Shown in pieces: positions 42,711 through 50,808 of a stretch of 58,133 nt of DNA. The position numbers and the translations under genes were made by a program. The DNA comes from Mycobacterium lehmannii (lineage in GTDB: Bacteria > Actinomycetota > Actinomycetes > Mycobacteriales > Mycobacteriaceae). Positions within the stretch are counted from its first letter, which is position 1; every line of letters begins with the position of its first letter. The notes under the pieces are model-generated. The model was not told where the DNA came from. It was given only the letters and a program-made list of their open reading frames with translations, and made no database searches. The DNA is taken from contig NZ_NKCN01000029.1 in assembly GCF_002245535.1 (NCBI RefSeq), forward strand, positions 1-58,133. Reading direction: 5' to 3'.

Positions 42711-42736
42711 CGCATGGCTCACTCGAAAGGTTCCTG

Positions 42737-43378
42737 ATGCCCAATTTCCTTGACCGCCTGACCATTCCGGAAGAGTCCGGGCTCGACCCGACGATGCTGG
42801 TGCCGTTGCTGCGGCTGCTCGCCGCCGGCGAGCCGGTCACCGTGGAGGCGCTCGCCGCGGCCGTCGGCCTCCCGGTTGACGAGGTGACCCGGCGTCTGGC
42901 CGCGGTACCCGACACCGAATACGACGAGCAGGGCCGCATCGTCGGCCAGGGCCTGACCCTGCGCCCGACCCGCCACCGATTCACCGTGGCCGGCCAAGAG
43001 CTCTACACCTGGTGCGCCCTGGACACCCTCATCTTTCCCACCATCCTGGACCGGCCCGCCAGCATCGAATCCGAATCACCCGTCAGCGGGCACCCGATCA
43101 GGGTCTCGGTCGGCGAAAACGGTGTCACCAGCGTGCAGCCCGAGACCGCGGTGGTCTCGCTGGTCAACCCCGACGACCTCACCTCGATCCGGTCCTCATT
43201 CTGCAACCAGGTGCACTACTTCACCTGCGCGCAGGACGCCGCGCCGTGGCTCGCCGAGCACCCCGAAGGTCAGATCGTCAGCGTCGCTGAGGCCCACCAA
43301 CTCGGCGCAGCCCTGACCACACAAATCCTTACCCAGCTCCATACCCCGCCAACTGCCCACCCCGGCTGCTGCAGCTGA
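42737..43378 (+). CDS. merB: Alkylmercury lyase MerB
   Basis: A 213-residue enzyme that cleaves the carbon-mercury bond of organomercurials. The active set is visible: C93 and D96 in YTWCALDTLIFP and C156 in SSFCNQVHYF, which match C96, D99 and C159 of the classical enzyme. The N-terminal wing-like part (LAAAVGLPVDEVTRRLAAVP) is typical. ATG 42737 follows GAAAGG, 26 bp after merA. Its presence makes the operon broad-spectrum. A CC pair near the C-terminus (HPGCCS) may pass Hg(II) on to MerA. Confidence 0.96.
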   Translation: MPNFLDRLTIPEESGLDPTMLVPLLRLLAAGEPVTVEALAAAVGLPVDEVTRRLAAVPDTEYDEQGRIVGQGLTLRPTRHRFTVAGQELYTWCALDTLIFPTILDRPASIESESPVSGHPIRVSVGENGVTSVQPETAVVSLVNPDDLTSIRSSFCNQVHYFTCAQDAAPWLAEHPEGQIVSVAEAHQLGAALTTQILTQLHTPPTAHPGCCS

Positions 43379-43410
43379 CCAGCCGCACCCAACCTGATGA
43401 GGAGAAATCA

Positions 43411-43701
43411 ATGAATCAACGTCCACGAAGAAATCCCGTGCTGCTGGGTGCGGCAGCGGTGCTGGTGACGGCCCTGTGTTGCGCCGCGCCAGTCCTGATC
43501 GCCGGCGGCGCGCTCGCCGCCGTGTGTGGACTGCTCGAGAATCCATGGGTCATCGGGGCAGCCGTCGCGCTGCTGCTGGCGGCTGTGGTCGCCTTCGCCC
43601 GCCGCGGTCAACGCGGCGATCACTGCTGTCCCGCCGACAGCCATTCACCCGCGACGCACACGCTCGACGACCTGACGAAAGGAAGCATCGACAATGTCTG
43701 A
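43411..43701 (+). CDS. MerF/MerT-like mercury transporter
   Basis: A 96-residue protein with two membrane helices. Vicinal cysteines C23-C24 lie in the first helix (VTALCCAAPVLIAGG), and a second pair C72-C73 (GDHCCPAD) follows the second helix. This two-pair layout is that of small Hg(II) uptake proteins of the MerF/MerT group. It would pass Hg(II) through the membrane to MerA. The tail after C73 is longer than in MerF. The stop overlaps the thioredoxin gene by 8 bp. Confidence 0.8.
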   Translation: MNQRPRRNPVLLGAAAVLVTALCCAAPVLIAGGALAAVCGLLENPWVIGAAVALLLAAVVAFARRGQRGDHCCPADSHSPATHTLDDLTKGSIDNV

Positions 43702-44248
43702 AACGCGTTCGTTTACACCCCACAGGTGGGCGGGCGTTACGGCTGTGATGCTGGCAGCGGGCGCGCTGACCGCGTGCGGCCAATCGGCCACAACCAGCAA
43801 TCCGACCTCACCGCCACACGCCAACGCCACAACCCAGGCGACGGCGGCGACACTGACCACGGTGGACGGCAAAACCGTCGAACTGCCCGCTGCCGCCCCG
43901 ACCGCGATCCTGTTCTTCTCCTACGGGTGCGGCGAATGCGTCGGCGGCGGTAAATCCCTGGCCGCTGCTCGGGCGGCCGTGGAGAAAGCCGGAGGCAGCG
44001 CCAAGTTCCTAGCCGTCGACATCGTCCCCACCGAGAAACCCGCCGATGTTCGCCACTTCCTGGACCAGATCGGCGGCACCAGCCTGCCCGCGGTCGTCGA
44101 TACTAACGGGGCCCTGACCAGCCGCTACCAGGTGACCGCGCCGACCACCGCCCTCGTCATCGACCCGTCCGGGCAGATCAGCTACCGCGGCCACGCCCCG
44201 TCCCAGGATCAGATCCTGGCCGCCCTCGGCAGCAGCGCCGCACGGTGA
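43694..44248 (+). CDS. Thioredoxin-fold lipoprotein of the mer operon
   Basis: The protein has 184 residues. The lipobox LTAC (C28) anchors it outside the membrane. The thioredoxin-like domain has an active-site motif C79-G-E-C82 in FFSYGCGECVGG. The strand VVDTNGALTSRYQVTAPTTA, with the family's cis-Pro region (TSLPAVVD), supports the fold. It may take the place of MerP as the extracytoplasmic Hg(II) or disulfide handler. It is coupled to merF-like upstream and to ccdA downstream, so it is probably kept reduced by CcdA. Confidence 0.8.
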   Translation: MSETRSFTPHRWAGVTAVMLAAGALTACGQSATTSNPTSPPHANATTQATAATLTTVDGKTVELPAAAPTAILFFSYGCGECVGGGKSLAAARAAVEKAGGSAKFLAVDIVPTEKPADVRHFLDQIGGTSLPAVVDTNGALTSRYQVTAPTTALVIDPSGQISYRGHAPSQDQILAALGSSAAR

Positions 44249-45093
44249 ACCTGCTCGCGCTCGCGTTTACCGCTGGCATGCTCGCCCCGGTCAACCCCTG
44301 CGGGTTCGCGCTGCTACCGGCGTGGATCACCGGCACCATCGCCACCGGCGGCACCGATGCGGTGCTCGTGCGGCTGGCCCGGGCACTGCGCACCGGGGCC
44401 GTCCTGACCATCGGGTTCACCGGCACCCTCACCCTCGCCGGTATCGCGATCAGTGCCGGTGCCCGGACCCTGGTGACGGCTGCTCCCTGGCTCGGGATCA
44501 CGATCGGGCTCACCCTGGCCATCTTGGGCGGCTTCATGCTCACCGGCCGCACCATCGGTCTGCGTATGCCTGCCCGGACGCGTCATCGGCCGGACTCCCC
44601 AACAGCCGGTGGTGTGCTCGCGGCCGGAATCGGCTACGCCCTGGCGTCACTGTCCTGCACCTTCGGGGTACTGCTCGCGGTGATCGCCCAGGCCCAGGCC
44701 ACCAGCGGATGGGGCGGTCTGCTGGCAGTGTTCACCGCATACACAGCCGGTGCCGCCACCATCTTGATGCTGGTCAGCGTCGGCACCGCCATCGCCGGCA
44801 CGGCCCTGACCCGGCATCTGGGTATCCTCGCCCGCCACGGGACCCGCGTCACCGCCGTTGTCCTCATCGCCACCGGCGCCTACCTCGCGTGGTACTGGCT
44901 GCCCGCGGCCACCGGGCACACCGCCAGCGGCGGCAACCTGCTCACCGGCTGGTCGGCCACCGCGACCGGATGGCTGCAGGACCACGCCCTCCCGGCCAGC
45001 GTCATTGCCGCCTTCGCTGTGGTGGTCAGCGCGGTGGCCGCGTGCTGGACCACCCACCGCCGGCCAATCACCGGCAAGCAGCGCCGCCGGTGA
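44245..45093 (+). CDS. ccdA: CcdA/DsbD-type membrane thiol-electron transporter
   Basis: A 282-residue membrane protein with about seven helices. The CcdA cysteines are C19 in APVNPCGFALLP and C138 in LASLSCTFGVLL. These carry electrons from cytoplasmic thioredoxin to outer thiol proteins. GTG 44245 overlaps the thioredoxin stop, so the pair is co-made. It ends the mer operon. A role in keeping the lipoprotein CGEC thiols reduced during mercury stress is inferred. Confidence 0.85.
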   Translation: MNLLALAFTAGMLAPVNPCGFALLPAWITGTIATGGTDAVLVRLARALRTGAVLTIGFTGTLTLAGIAISAGARTLVTAAPWLGITIGLTLAILGGFMLTGRTIGLRMPARTRHRPDSPTAGGVLAAGIGYALASLSCTFGVLLAVIAQAQATSGWGGLLAVFTAYTAGAATILMLVSVGTAIAGTALTRHLGILARHGTRVTAVVLIATGAYLAWYWLPAATGHTASGGNLLTGWSATATGWLQDHALPASVIAAFAVVVSAVAACWTTHRRPITGKQRRR

Positions 45094-45191
45094 TGATTCA
45101 CCGGCCGATACACCCAGCCAGATACCACTGTCCCTAACGATTAGAAAGCCGATAGATACAACCGTCGGACACAGTCAGATGCACACCACAA

Positions 45192-45211
45192 GTGCCTTAC
45201 TGATAAGGCAC
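45192..45211. terminator. Bidirectional terminator-like hairpin between ccdA and tniQ
   Basis: GTGCCTTA (45192-45199) pairs with TAAGGCAC (45204-45211), loop CTGA, in the 136-bp gap between the convergent mer operon and transposition genes. Confidence 0.6.
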
Positions 45212-45229
45212 ATTCAAGACTGCCGACCC

Positions 45230-46072
45230 CTAAGCGCGACACGCCAGTTCTGCGCCGTCTGAGCGTGTCGTCAATACGGCAGTGGCGAATAGGCGTCGGT
45301 ACTGCGCCCATTGCTCGACGGGGGTGGCGTCGGCATGGTGGGCGCCGGTGCGTTCGTTGATGCGGTCGAGCAGTAGCGTCGGCCAGGCGGGTTCCGTTGG
45401 CGTCCTGGGCTGTTCAACCCGAGGGCGAGCTGTGAGCAATGTTGCGGCTACGGCGATCACATCGGGGTAGGCCACCACGTGCGCTTCTAGGCCATTCTGC
45501 AGAATCCCCGCCGCCACGTGACGCTCTGCGTGAGCCCAGAAGACCAGGATGTGGCGGGCGTCGCCCAAGGCGTCATGAAGGTCGACCTCTGAATACTGAC
45601 GGGCCAAGCGCCGATGCGTGCGCCCGGCACTGAGCACCGTGGGCCGGTCACGAAGATCCACCTGGTCGTCAAGAACGCGCGTTGGTGAACCGATCCAGCG
45701 TCGGTGACGGTGGCATACGGAGACATGTGCAGGCAGGTAGCAGTAGACGGGTTCGTGTATTCCCTTGCGTGCCATACATCTTTGACACAAAGGGCGGCGG
45801 AGATATTGCTTGAGCGCGGTGGGGTCGCCAGCAAGCCCGCAGAGACGGGACCGGATTACCTGCTCAGGTTGGCCGCTGACGACGGCCAACCAGTCCGGTC
45901 GCGGCCGGGCTGCGCATGATTCGGCGACATGGCCGCGCAGTGTGGAGACGCCGATATGGTTGGCGCGGGCCAGCCTGTCGATGTAGGACGATACGGCTTC
46001 CCAACGGAACGGTGCGATCGTTCGCGGGAGCCGCTGGCGTGGTCCGCGCGGCCACGGCCTGACAGTTGCCAC
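45230..46072 (-). CDS. tniQ: TniQ/TnsD-type target-selection protein
   Basis: A 280-residue protein. The zinc ribbon is C96-x-x-C99 to C120-x-x-H123 (LCQRCMARKGIH, then VSVCHRHRRWIG), and the N-terminal block FRWEAVSSYIDRLARANHIG is the TniQ start. It guides transposition by linking target DNA to the ATPase. It is short, like TniQ of Tn5053 relatives, and lacks the long C-terminus of TnsD. GTG 46072 begins one base after the tniB stop. Confidence 0.87.
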   Translation of the reverse strand: MATVRPWPRGPRQRLPRTIAPFRWEAVSSYIDRLARANHIGVSTLRGHVAESCAARPRPDWLAVVSGQPEQVIRSRLCGLAGDPTALKQYLRRPLCQRCMARKGIHEPVYCYLPAHVSVCHRHRRWIGSPTRVLDDQVDLRDRPTVLSAGRTHRRLARQYSEVDLHDALGDARHILVFWAHAERHVAAGILQNGLEAHVVAYPDVIAVAATLLTARPRVEQPRTPTEPAWPTLLLDRINERTGAHHADATPVEQWAQYRRLFATAVLTTRSDGAELACRA

Positions 46073-46073
46073 G

Positions 46074-47102
46074 TCAGCTGGCCGTGCGGGCCGCGGCCGT
46101 GTGGGCGGCGTAGTCGATCAAAATATCGTCCATGGCCTCGCGGGTGATGTGCTCGGTGCCGTCGAGCATCGCTTGGATTGCTGAAGCCCGGATCAAGTGG
46201 GCCAGGCTGCCGATCATCCCGCCGGTGCGGCGGTGCAGGTAACGGGCCTGGGCGACAAGGCTTCCCGGTTCGTGTCGATGCAGACGCAAGGTACCTTCCA
46301 TGGCGGCGACGAGTTGTCGCCACTCCTTGGCGTCGGGGAATGCGCTGGTGTGGATCACCCCGCAACGGCCGGCCAACTGCCGTCCCCGCGTGCCGGTGAA
46401 CAGCCCCGAGCGTTCCACTTCGATCCCGGCGTAAACGAATGTCGCAGGCAGATGCTCGGTGAAGTATTTGAGGTGGTCGGACAGTTCTTCGCCGGCGCGG
46501 GTGTCGAGGTTGAGGTTGTGGATTTCATCGACCACCACGATGTCGGTACGGGCATCGATGAGCACCTGGCACACGGCATCGGAAATATCGGTCACGTTCA
46601 TCCGCTGATTGAGCGTGGGAAGCCCCAGAAACCGTGCGAACTCCATCGCCAACTTGCGGGGCGACCCTTTCGGCGGGGCCGTCACATACACCACCGGAAT
46701 CCGGCTCTCATCGCCGGGAAACCGTGCACGGGTGCGCAATTCGTGAAACCGACCCAGTTGCTTGATCGCCGTAGTTTTCCCCGTCGCTGCCCCGCCGGAG
46801 ATGATCAGCCCGCGCCGGGCCCCGATCTCGCGCTGGTTGAGCAATGTCAACAGCCGGCCCTGATGGGTGATCGCTTCGATCGCCGACGTGGTGACCACCA
46901 CCAGCTCCGAATGATGCGCAACCCGGGCCTCGTTGTAGGCCGTCCGCTCGTCCTCACCGAGGCTGGCCCACTCGTCGTCGGCGAGCAACGTGAACTCCGG
47001 CGGATCGGCATCAACAAAACGCCGCCAGCCCTCCAGCGTCGTGGTCGGCTGGCGGCGATCCTCTAACTGACCCACCGCCGCAATCTCGGTCACAGTCGCC
47101 AC
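46074..47102 (-). CDS. tniB: TniB/TnsC-type AAA+ ATPase
   Basis: A 342-residue ATPase. Walker A is GGAATGKTT (103-111) and Walker B is DIVVVDEIHNL with D192-E193. It is the regulator that licenses the transposase on target DNA selected by TniQ. Its start GTG 47102 overlaps the tniA end by 13 bp, so the two are coupled. The length is normal for TniB (about 300-350). Confidence 0.92.
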   Translation of the reverse strand: MATVTEIAAVGQLEDRRQPTTTLEGWRRFVDADPPEFTLLADDEWASLGEDERTAYNEARVAHHSELVVVTTSAIEAITHQGRLLTLLNQREIGARRGLIISGGAATGKTTAIKQLGRFHELRTRARFPGDESRIPVVYVTAPPKGSPRKLAMEFARFLGLPTLNQRMNVTDISDAVCQVLIDARTDIVVVDEIHNLNLDTRAGEELSDHLKYFTEHLPATFVYAGIEVERSGLFTGTRGRQLAGRCGVIHTSAFPDAKEWRQLVAAMEGTLRLHRHEPGSLVAQARYLHRRTGGMIGSLAHLIRASAIQAMLDGTEHITREAMDDILIDYAAHTAAARTAS

Positions 47103-49171
47103 GTTTGGGCCTCCTTGCGTGCATCAAACACCGGCAGGGGTATGACCTCCGCCATCTCGCCGTCATCGTCGAAAGTCTCGTTGTCGGCGGCCCGTTCCGA
47201 CGGTGACGGGCCATGATGTTCGGATGATTCCGTCGGGTCCGGCCAGTCCCGGCCGGCGCTCGCGGCGCTGGTCCGTCCAGTCACTCGGCGCTCGGCTTTC
47301 GTCTGCTGCTGCGGCCCAGCGGCGGCGCGGTCCAGCAAGTCCTCCGCGATGGCCGCAATCTCCGCTTCCTGGGTCTTCTGGGCCCCTCTGCGGTCGGCTA
47401 CGGAGCGGGCGTGGCGCCACAGTGTCTCGCCGAACGGCACCGGCGAGGACCGAAGGTGCGTCCACGTCGCGGCCAGCCATCCGTCTTCGTGGTGATTGCG
47501 CACCCAAATCCTCGACACGTCATACGGGTCGTAGTGCACTTCCCACTGTCCGTTACGGGCATCGACCCCGGAATGCTGGCGCCGGTATGGGTTGAGCGCC
47601 TTGGCGTCATAGGTGCGATGGTTGATCCGGACCCCGTAACTGTTGATTGTGCGCCACTGCACGGGAAGCAATTCGATATAGTCGTCGGCGTCCAGTGGGA
47701 CCGGTACATAGCCAGCCACCTCAACGAGGGCAGTGTATTTCTCGTTGGGAGACAACGCTTTCCCCGGCGTCACCGGATCCCGCAGGCCATCGTGGGGGCG
47801 GTTCTGCCACACCGCGATGATCCACTCGTCCAGCAGCGCCTGCAGCTCAATCATCGACCACACCGCGTCGTCCTCGGCGTTTTTCCCACGCCGCTCCACC
47901 GATGAACCGACGTAACCGGCCACGTACTGTGCGAACAGGGTGCCCACCGACTGCAATGTCCGCTCGATCTTCGGCTTATCGGTCGGGCAGTCGGGATGAG
48001 CCGGCTGCAGATTGATCCCCAATGTGCAGCACGCTTGCCGAAATGTTTGGGACAGATACGCTTTCCCGTGATCGCAGACGATCGTCTCGGGAGCGATCAC
48101 CGGCCTGGCCGCAGCATCGGCCAGGCGCTGATCGACACTGGTCAGGCTGTGGTGCGGAAGTACCGACCGGGACATCCGCAGCGCATCGGCCCATCCCGGG
48201 CGCATCGGTTCGGGCGTCAATGCCCGCGCCAAGAGCAGTGACGCGTCCACTGCTTTGGTCGTCGGTCGCAGCACCGCGGCCGGGATGGACCGCGTAGCGT
48301 TGTCGACCATCGCAGTCAGCTCGACTCGGTCTACCATGCCGTCATCGAGCACTACCCGTACATCCAGAAGGGTTGAATCGATTTCCACCATCTCGCCGGG
48401 GCGCACCACGGTGATCGACCCGAATGGGCCATCGGGCTGCTTGGACAGCGATCGCCGCGTCCGTGCTGACCCGAACGTGTGCCGTCCTTCCGCGAGGCGC
48501 TTGACCAGCCGGTAGAAGGTGGGCTGCGACGGCATCGCGGGCGCGTCGTCGGCACCATAGGTGGCCACCAGCGTCTTGGCGACCCGCCGTTGCAGACGCT
48601 GCACCGTTCCCGTTGACAGGTCGGTCTCGCCCTCGATCGCATCCCGCACCGCGGCGACGACACGGTCGTCCACACGGCCGAATACCGCGCGCCGCCGATT
48701 ATGGCGCCCGTCAACCACTCCCAGGAGCCCGTCCCGTTCGTAGGCAAATCGGCGACGCTGCAACGCATTCCGACTCACGTCGTGGCCGGCGGCACGCAGC
48801 TCGTCCAACTTGGCCAGCTCACGCTGCCGCAGAGATCGTTTCGCCGTGTCGAACTCTGGGCGGGGACGAATGCCCGCGGCCGTCCCAGGCGGGCGGCCGC
48901 TGAGGATCTCCACGATGTGGCGCTCCCACCACCGTGCTTGCTCGACGGCTGCCTCGGGAATGCCAGCCAGCATTTCCTCAGAACACAGTGGCGGTCGCGA
49001 CCCCGACACCAATTCCAATGCCGGATCAACCATCAGCTGCGAGAGCGGCACCACAATCTGCTCGCCGACAGCGTCAACCAGTCGAGCTGATCCGCCCGAC
49101 AGGGTTACGACGGTGAAAACACCTGCTGATAAACGGATTTCGTCTCCCTCTCGGACGACACCCGTTCGCAC
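47090..49171 (-). CDS. tniA: TniA/TnsB-type DDE transposase
   Basis: The protein has 693 residues. N-terminal HTH parts lead into an RNase H-like core with D265 (MVEIDSTLLDV), D367 (ETIVCDHGKAYL) and E403 (KPKIERTLQSV). The last two are 35 residues apart, a DD35E core. A Mu-transposase C-terminal beta barrel follows (YGVRINHRTYDAKALNPYRR). It joins the transposon ends to target DNA. GTG 49171 lies 6 bp after the tnsA stop. It would bind the 19-bp end repeats. Confidence 0.93.
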   Translation of the reverse strand: MRTGVVREGDEIRLSAGVFTVVTLSGGSARLVDAVGEQIVVPLSQLMVDPALELVSGSRPPLCSEEMLAGIPEAAVEQARWWERHIVEILSGRPPGTAAGIRPRPEFDTAKRSLRQRELAKLDELRAAGHDVSRNALQRRRFAYERDGLLGVVDGRHNRRRAVFGRVDDRVVAAVRDAIEGETDLSTGTVQRLQRRVAKTLVATYGADDAPAMPSQPTFYRLVKRLAEGRHTFGSARTRRSLSKQPDGPFGSITVVRPGEMVEIDSTLLDVRVVLDDGMVDRVELTAMVDNATRSIPAAVLRPTTKAVDASLLLARALTPEPMRPGWADALRMSRSVLPHHSLTSVDQRLADAAARPVIAPETIVCDHGKAYLSQTFRQACCTLGINLQPAHPDCPTDKPKIERTLQSVGTLFAQYVAGYVGSSVERRGKNAEDDAVWSMIELQALLDEWIIAVWQNRPHDGLRDPVTPGKALSPNEKYTALVEVAGYVPVPLDADDYIELLPVQWRTINSYGVRINHRTYDAKALNPYRRQHSGVDARNGQWEVHYDPYDVSRIWVRNHHEDGWLAATWTHLRSSPVPFGETLWRHARSVADRRGAQKTQEAEIAAIAEDLLDRAAAGPQQQTKAERRVTGRTSAASAGRDWPDPTESSEHHGPSPSERAADNETFDDDGEMAEVIPLPVFDARKEAQTWRL

Positions 49172-49177
49172 GTCAGG

Positions 49178-49918
49178 TCACCACCCGGTCCCGAGGCCAA
49201 TCGCCGTGTCGTCGCCAAGTGCCGCTCCTTGCAGATCGGCAACTAAACGGCCGTGCCAGAGCAGATGAAACAGTACGGGCAGCACCACCAAAGGAGTCCC
49301 GACCGCGTGCACACCAGCCATCAACGGACGGACCCGAGCGAAGACCTCCGCCAGTTGATCAGCCAAACCGATCTTCAATACTCGCGGATGCCGATAACCC
49401 GACAACCAACGTAGATTCGCCCGCAGCACTGGATCGAGGGAACCGACACGCAGGTAATCCCAACCGACCATCGCGCACGTGGCGGCAGACCGATCGAACA
49501 CGTCCCGATCAGCGTCAGAGATCCGGTCGTCCTCACGAACGTCGACTACGACGACAGATCCATCGCGGCGCCGCACGAAGTAGTCAGGAGCATGCCGCGT
49601 GCCGTCACGCCAATGAATCCAAAATGGTTGCGACAGAACACCAACAACATCCGGATCGGCATCCAACGCCATCAACTGGTCACGTTCTACCCAGGACTCG
49701 TGACCTACATGTGCGCCGGTTGTGGCGAACCACCACAGCCCGGGAAAGTTACGCTGACCTCGAAACGAGGGGAAATTCCGCACTGGTGAACAGTCCAACT
49801 CAAACCGGGTTGCAGCACATCGGTCCAGCGATTGCCGCGTGCATCCCTCGCGGGTGTTGAACTCCAAGTCCACTGCACTCGCTACACCTGGCCCAGCCGA
49901 AACAGCCGACGTCAGCAC
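49178..49918 (-). CDS. tnsA: TnsA-like endonuclease subunit
   Basis: The protein has 246 residues. A TnsA-type nuclease core is seen: E74/E78 in HVGHESWVERDQLM, Q97 in VLSQPFWIHW, D112 in RHAPDYFVRR and the strand VVVVDVRED, where the usual E-x-K reads D126-x-R128. It would cut the 5' ends so that the element leaves the donor cleanly. The first gene of the transposition operon, right next to the right end. The K-to-R change is either a family variant or a sign of reduced activity. Confidence 0.82.
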   Translation of the reverse strand: MLTSAVSAGPGVASAVDLEFNTREGCTRQSLDRCAATRFELDCSPVRNFPSFRGQRNFPGLWWFATTGAHVGHESWVERDQLMALDADPDVVGVLSQPFWIHWRDGTRHAPDYFVRRRDGSVVVVDVREDDRISDADRDVFDRSAATCAMVGWDYLRVGSLDPVLRANLRWLSGYRHPRVLKIGLADQLAEVFARVRPLMAGVHAVGTPLVVLPVLFHLLWHGRLVADLQGAALGDDTAIGLGTGW

Positions 49919-49938
49919 ACATAAACGCTAAGCCTCGT

Positions 49939-50014
49939 GCCCCAGATTCAATGAGAAAGACACGCACTTACCCCAGATTCAATGAGAATGCCCCAGAATC
50001 AATGAGAACGGACA
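49939..50014. repeat. Transposon right end with three transposase-binding repeats
   Basis: Copies of the 19-bp motif (inverted with respect to the left end) lie at 49939-49957, 49971-49988 (one base short) and 49990-50008 (one mismatch). The last six bases (CGGACA) end the element at 50014. Confidence 0.9.
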
Positions 50015-50019
50015 ACCAG
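50015..50019 (+). repeat. Target site duplication, right copy (ACCAG)
   Basis: Identical to 39663-39667 and directly next to the right end. Confidence 0.93.
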
Positions 50020-50076
50020 GCCGGCTCGGACGCCTCGATCGGTACCTCCCGACTTCCCCGCTATGCGATGTCATTT

Positions 50077-50308
50077 TGTCACTGTGACGATTTGATGCCA
50101 CCTAGCCGGACCTGGAAAGCGCTCGCCCCGAGGCTATTTCGAGCATGCGACCCGCCAGACTGATAGCAACCAAAAGCTCGGCCACCCCGCATATCGAGAA
50201 GGGCGCGCGTCATCGGGCTCGTGCCGTCGCCGGCACCACCAAAGCAGCGACCTCACCCCTCGGCTCTTCCCGCCCCAGACGCCCATCGTTATGTCACGTG
50301 ACGATTTG
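50077..50308. repeat. Two palindrome-containing direct repeats in a gene-free stretch
   Basis: The gene-free stretch 50020-50388 has no convincing ORF. TGTCACTGTGACGATTTG (50077-50094) and TGTCACGTGACGATTTG (50292-50308) differ by one inserted base. Each holds a palindrome (GTCAC/GTGAC). They are about 215 bp apart and could bind one regulator or be repeat remnants. Confidence 0.55.
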
Positions 50309-50388
50309 CGCACTCCCCGCCTGTCCATCGCGCGAATCGTTCGCGGCAAATACCGGACAATGCGGTCACCGTGCGGGATCGTTGTCAC

Positions 50389-50790
50389 ATGAGCCCCAAG
50401 GTTCCCACCCCTAAAGAAATCAGAGAAGCGGCGCAGGCGGCCGCCGAGACCGCCCAGACGGTCGCCAGTGAGGCGATGCGCATCCCACCCGCATCGCTAC
50501 AGATGATGGCCCAGGTGCCGGACCTCATCGAGAACATGGCCGCGGCGACGGAGCGTCTCAATGCGGCGATCGACCGCGCGGAACGCTATCTCGCACTGGC
50601 CGATCCGATGATCCGGACCATGGACGCGATCGTGCCGCAGCTCGAGGCGCTGATTGCCACCGGCAACGATGTCTACAACGCCGTTGGCCGGATCCCCGGC
50701 GTTGCCACGGTGGGCCGGTTTGCATCTCGGACCTCGAGCCCGCCGGCAGAAAAGAAGCCCCCCGGTGGGCGCACCCGCAAGAAACCCTGA
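50389..50790 (+). CDS. Helical protein, possibly lipid-surface associated
   Basis: A 133-residue protein made of long amphipathic helices (KEIREAAQAAAETAQTVA, PDLIENMAAATERLNAAI, DRAERYLALADPMIRTMD). A basic Pro/Lys/Arg tail (PPAEKKPPGGRTRKKP) resembles nucleoid- or lipid-droplet-binding tails. It has no signal peptide. I recall similar short mycobacterial proteins that are lipid-droplet or envelope associated, but I cannot name the family. ATG 50389 has no clear ribosome site. Confidence 0.6.
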   Translation: MSPKVPTPKEIREAAQAAAETAQTVASEAMRIPPASLQMMAQVPDLIENMAAATERLNAAIDRAERYLALADPMIRTMDAIVPQLEALIATGNDVYNAVGRIPGVATVGRFASRTSSPPAEKKPPGGRTRKKP

Positions 50791-50808
50791 CGGCAAGCCG
50801 CCGAGCGA

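Larger units (their letters stand above)
39668..50014. mobile_element. Complete Tn7-like mercury/cadmium-resistance transposon (10,347 bp)
   Basis: Both ends are TGTC-type inverted repeats of 26 bp with one mismatch (outer part TGTCCGTTCTCATTGA), flanked by an exact 5-bp duplication ACCAG. The core genes tnsA, tniA, tniB and tniQ run leftward from the right end, and all look intact. Cargo from left: an IS21 istA scrap, cadD, merR, merA, merB, merF-like, thioredoxin lipoprotein, ccdA. A TnsA-type endonuclease next to a TnsB/TniA DDE transposase predicts cut-and-paste movement. Intact genes, near-identical ends and a perfect duplication point to recent insertion. No cas gene or guide array is inside, so it is not a CRISPR-associated transposon. 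Confidence 0.93.

Noticed and set aside
41303..42736. Upstream part of the merB reading frame overlapping merA
   Set aside because: It is the shifted frame of merA; real MerB sequence begins at ATG 42737 behind a ribosome site.
39668..50014. CRISPR-associated (CAST) transposon
   Set aside because: TniQ is present, but there is no Cas12k, Cascade gene or repeat array inside the element.
50134..50388. Minus-strand ORF right of the transposon (84 aa)
   Set aside because: Arg/Trp/Ser-rich translation without a fold or ribosome site; it spans the two palindromic repeats.
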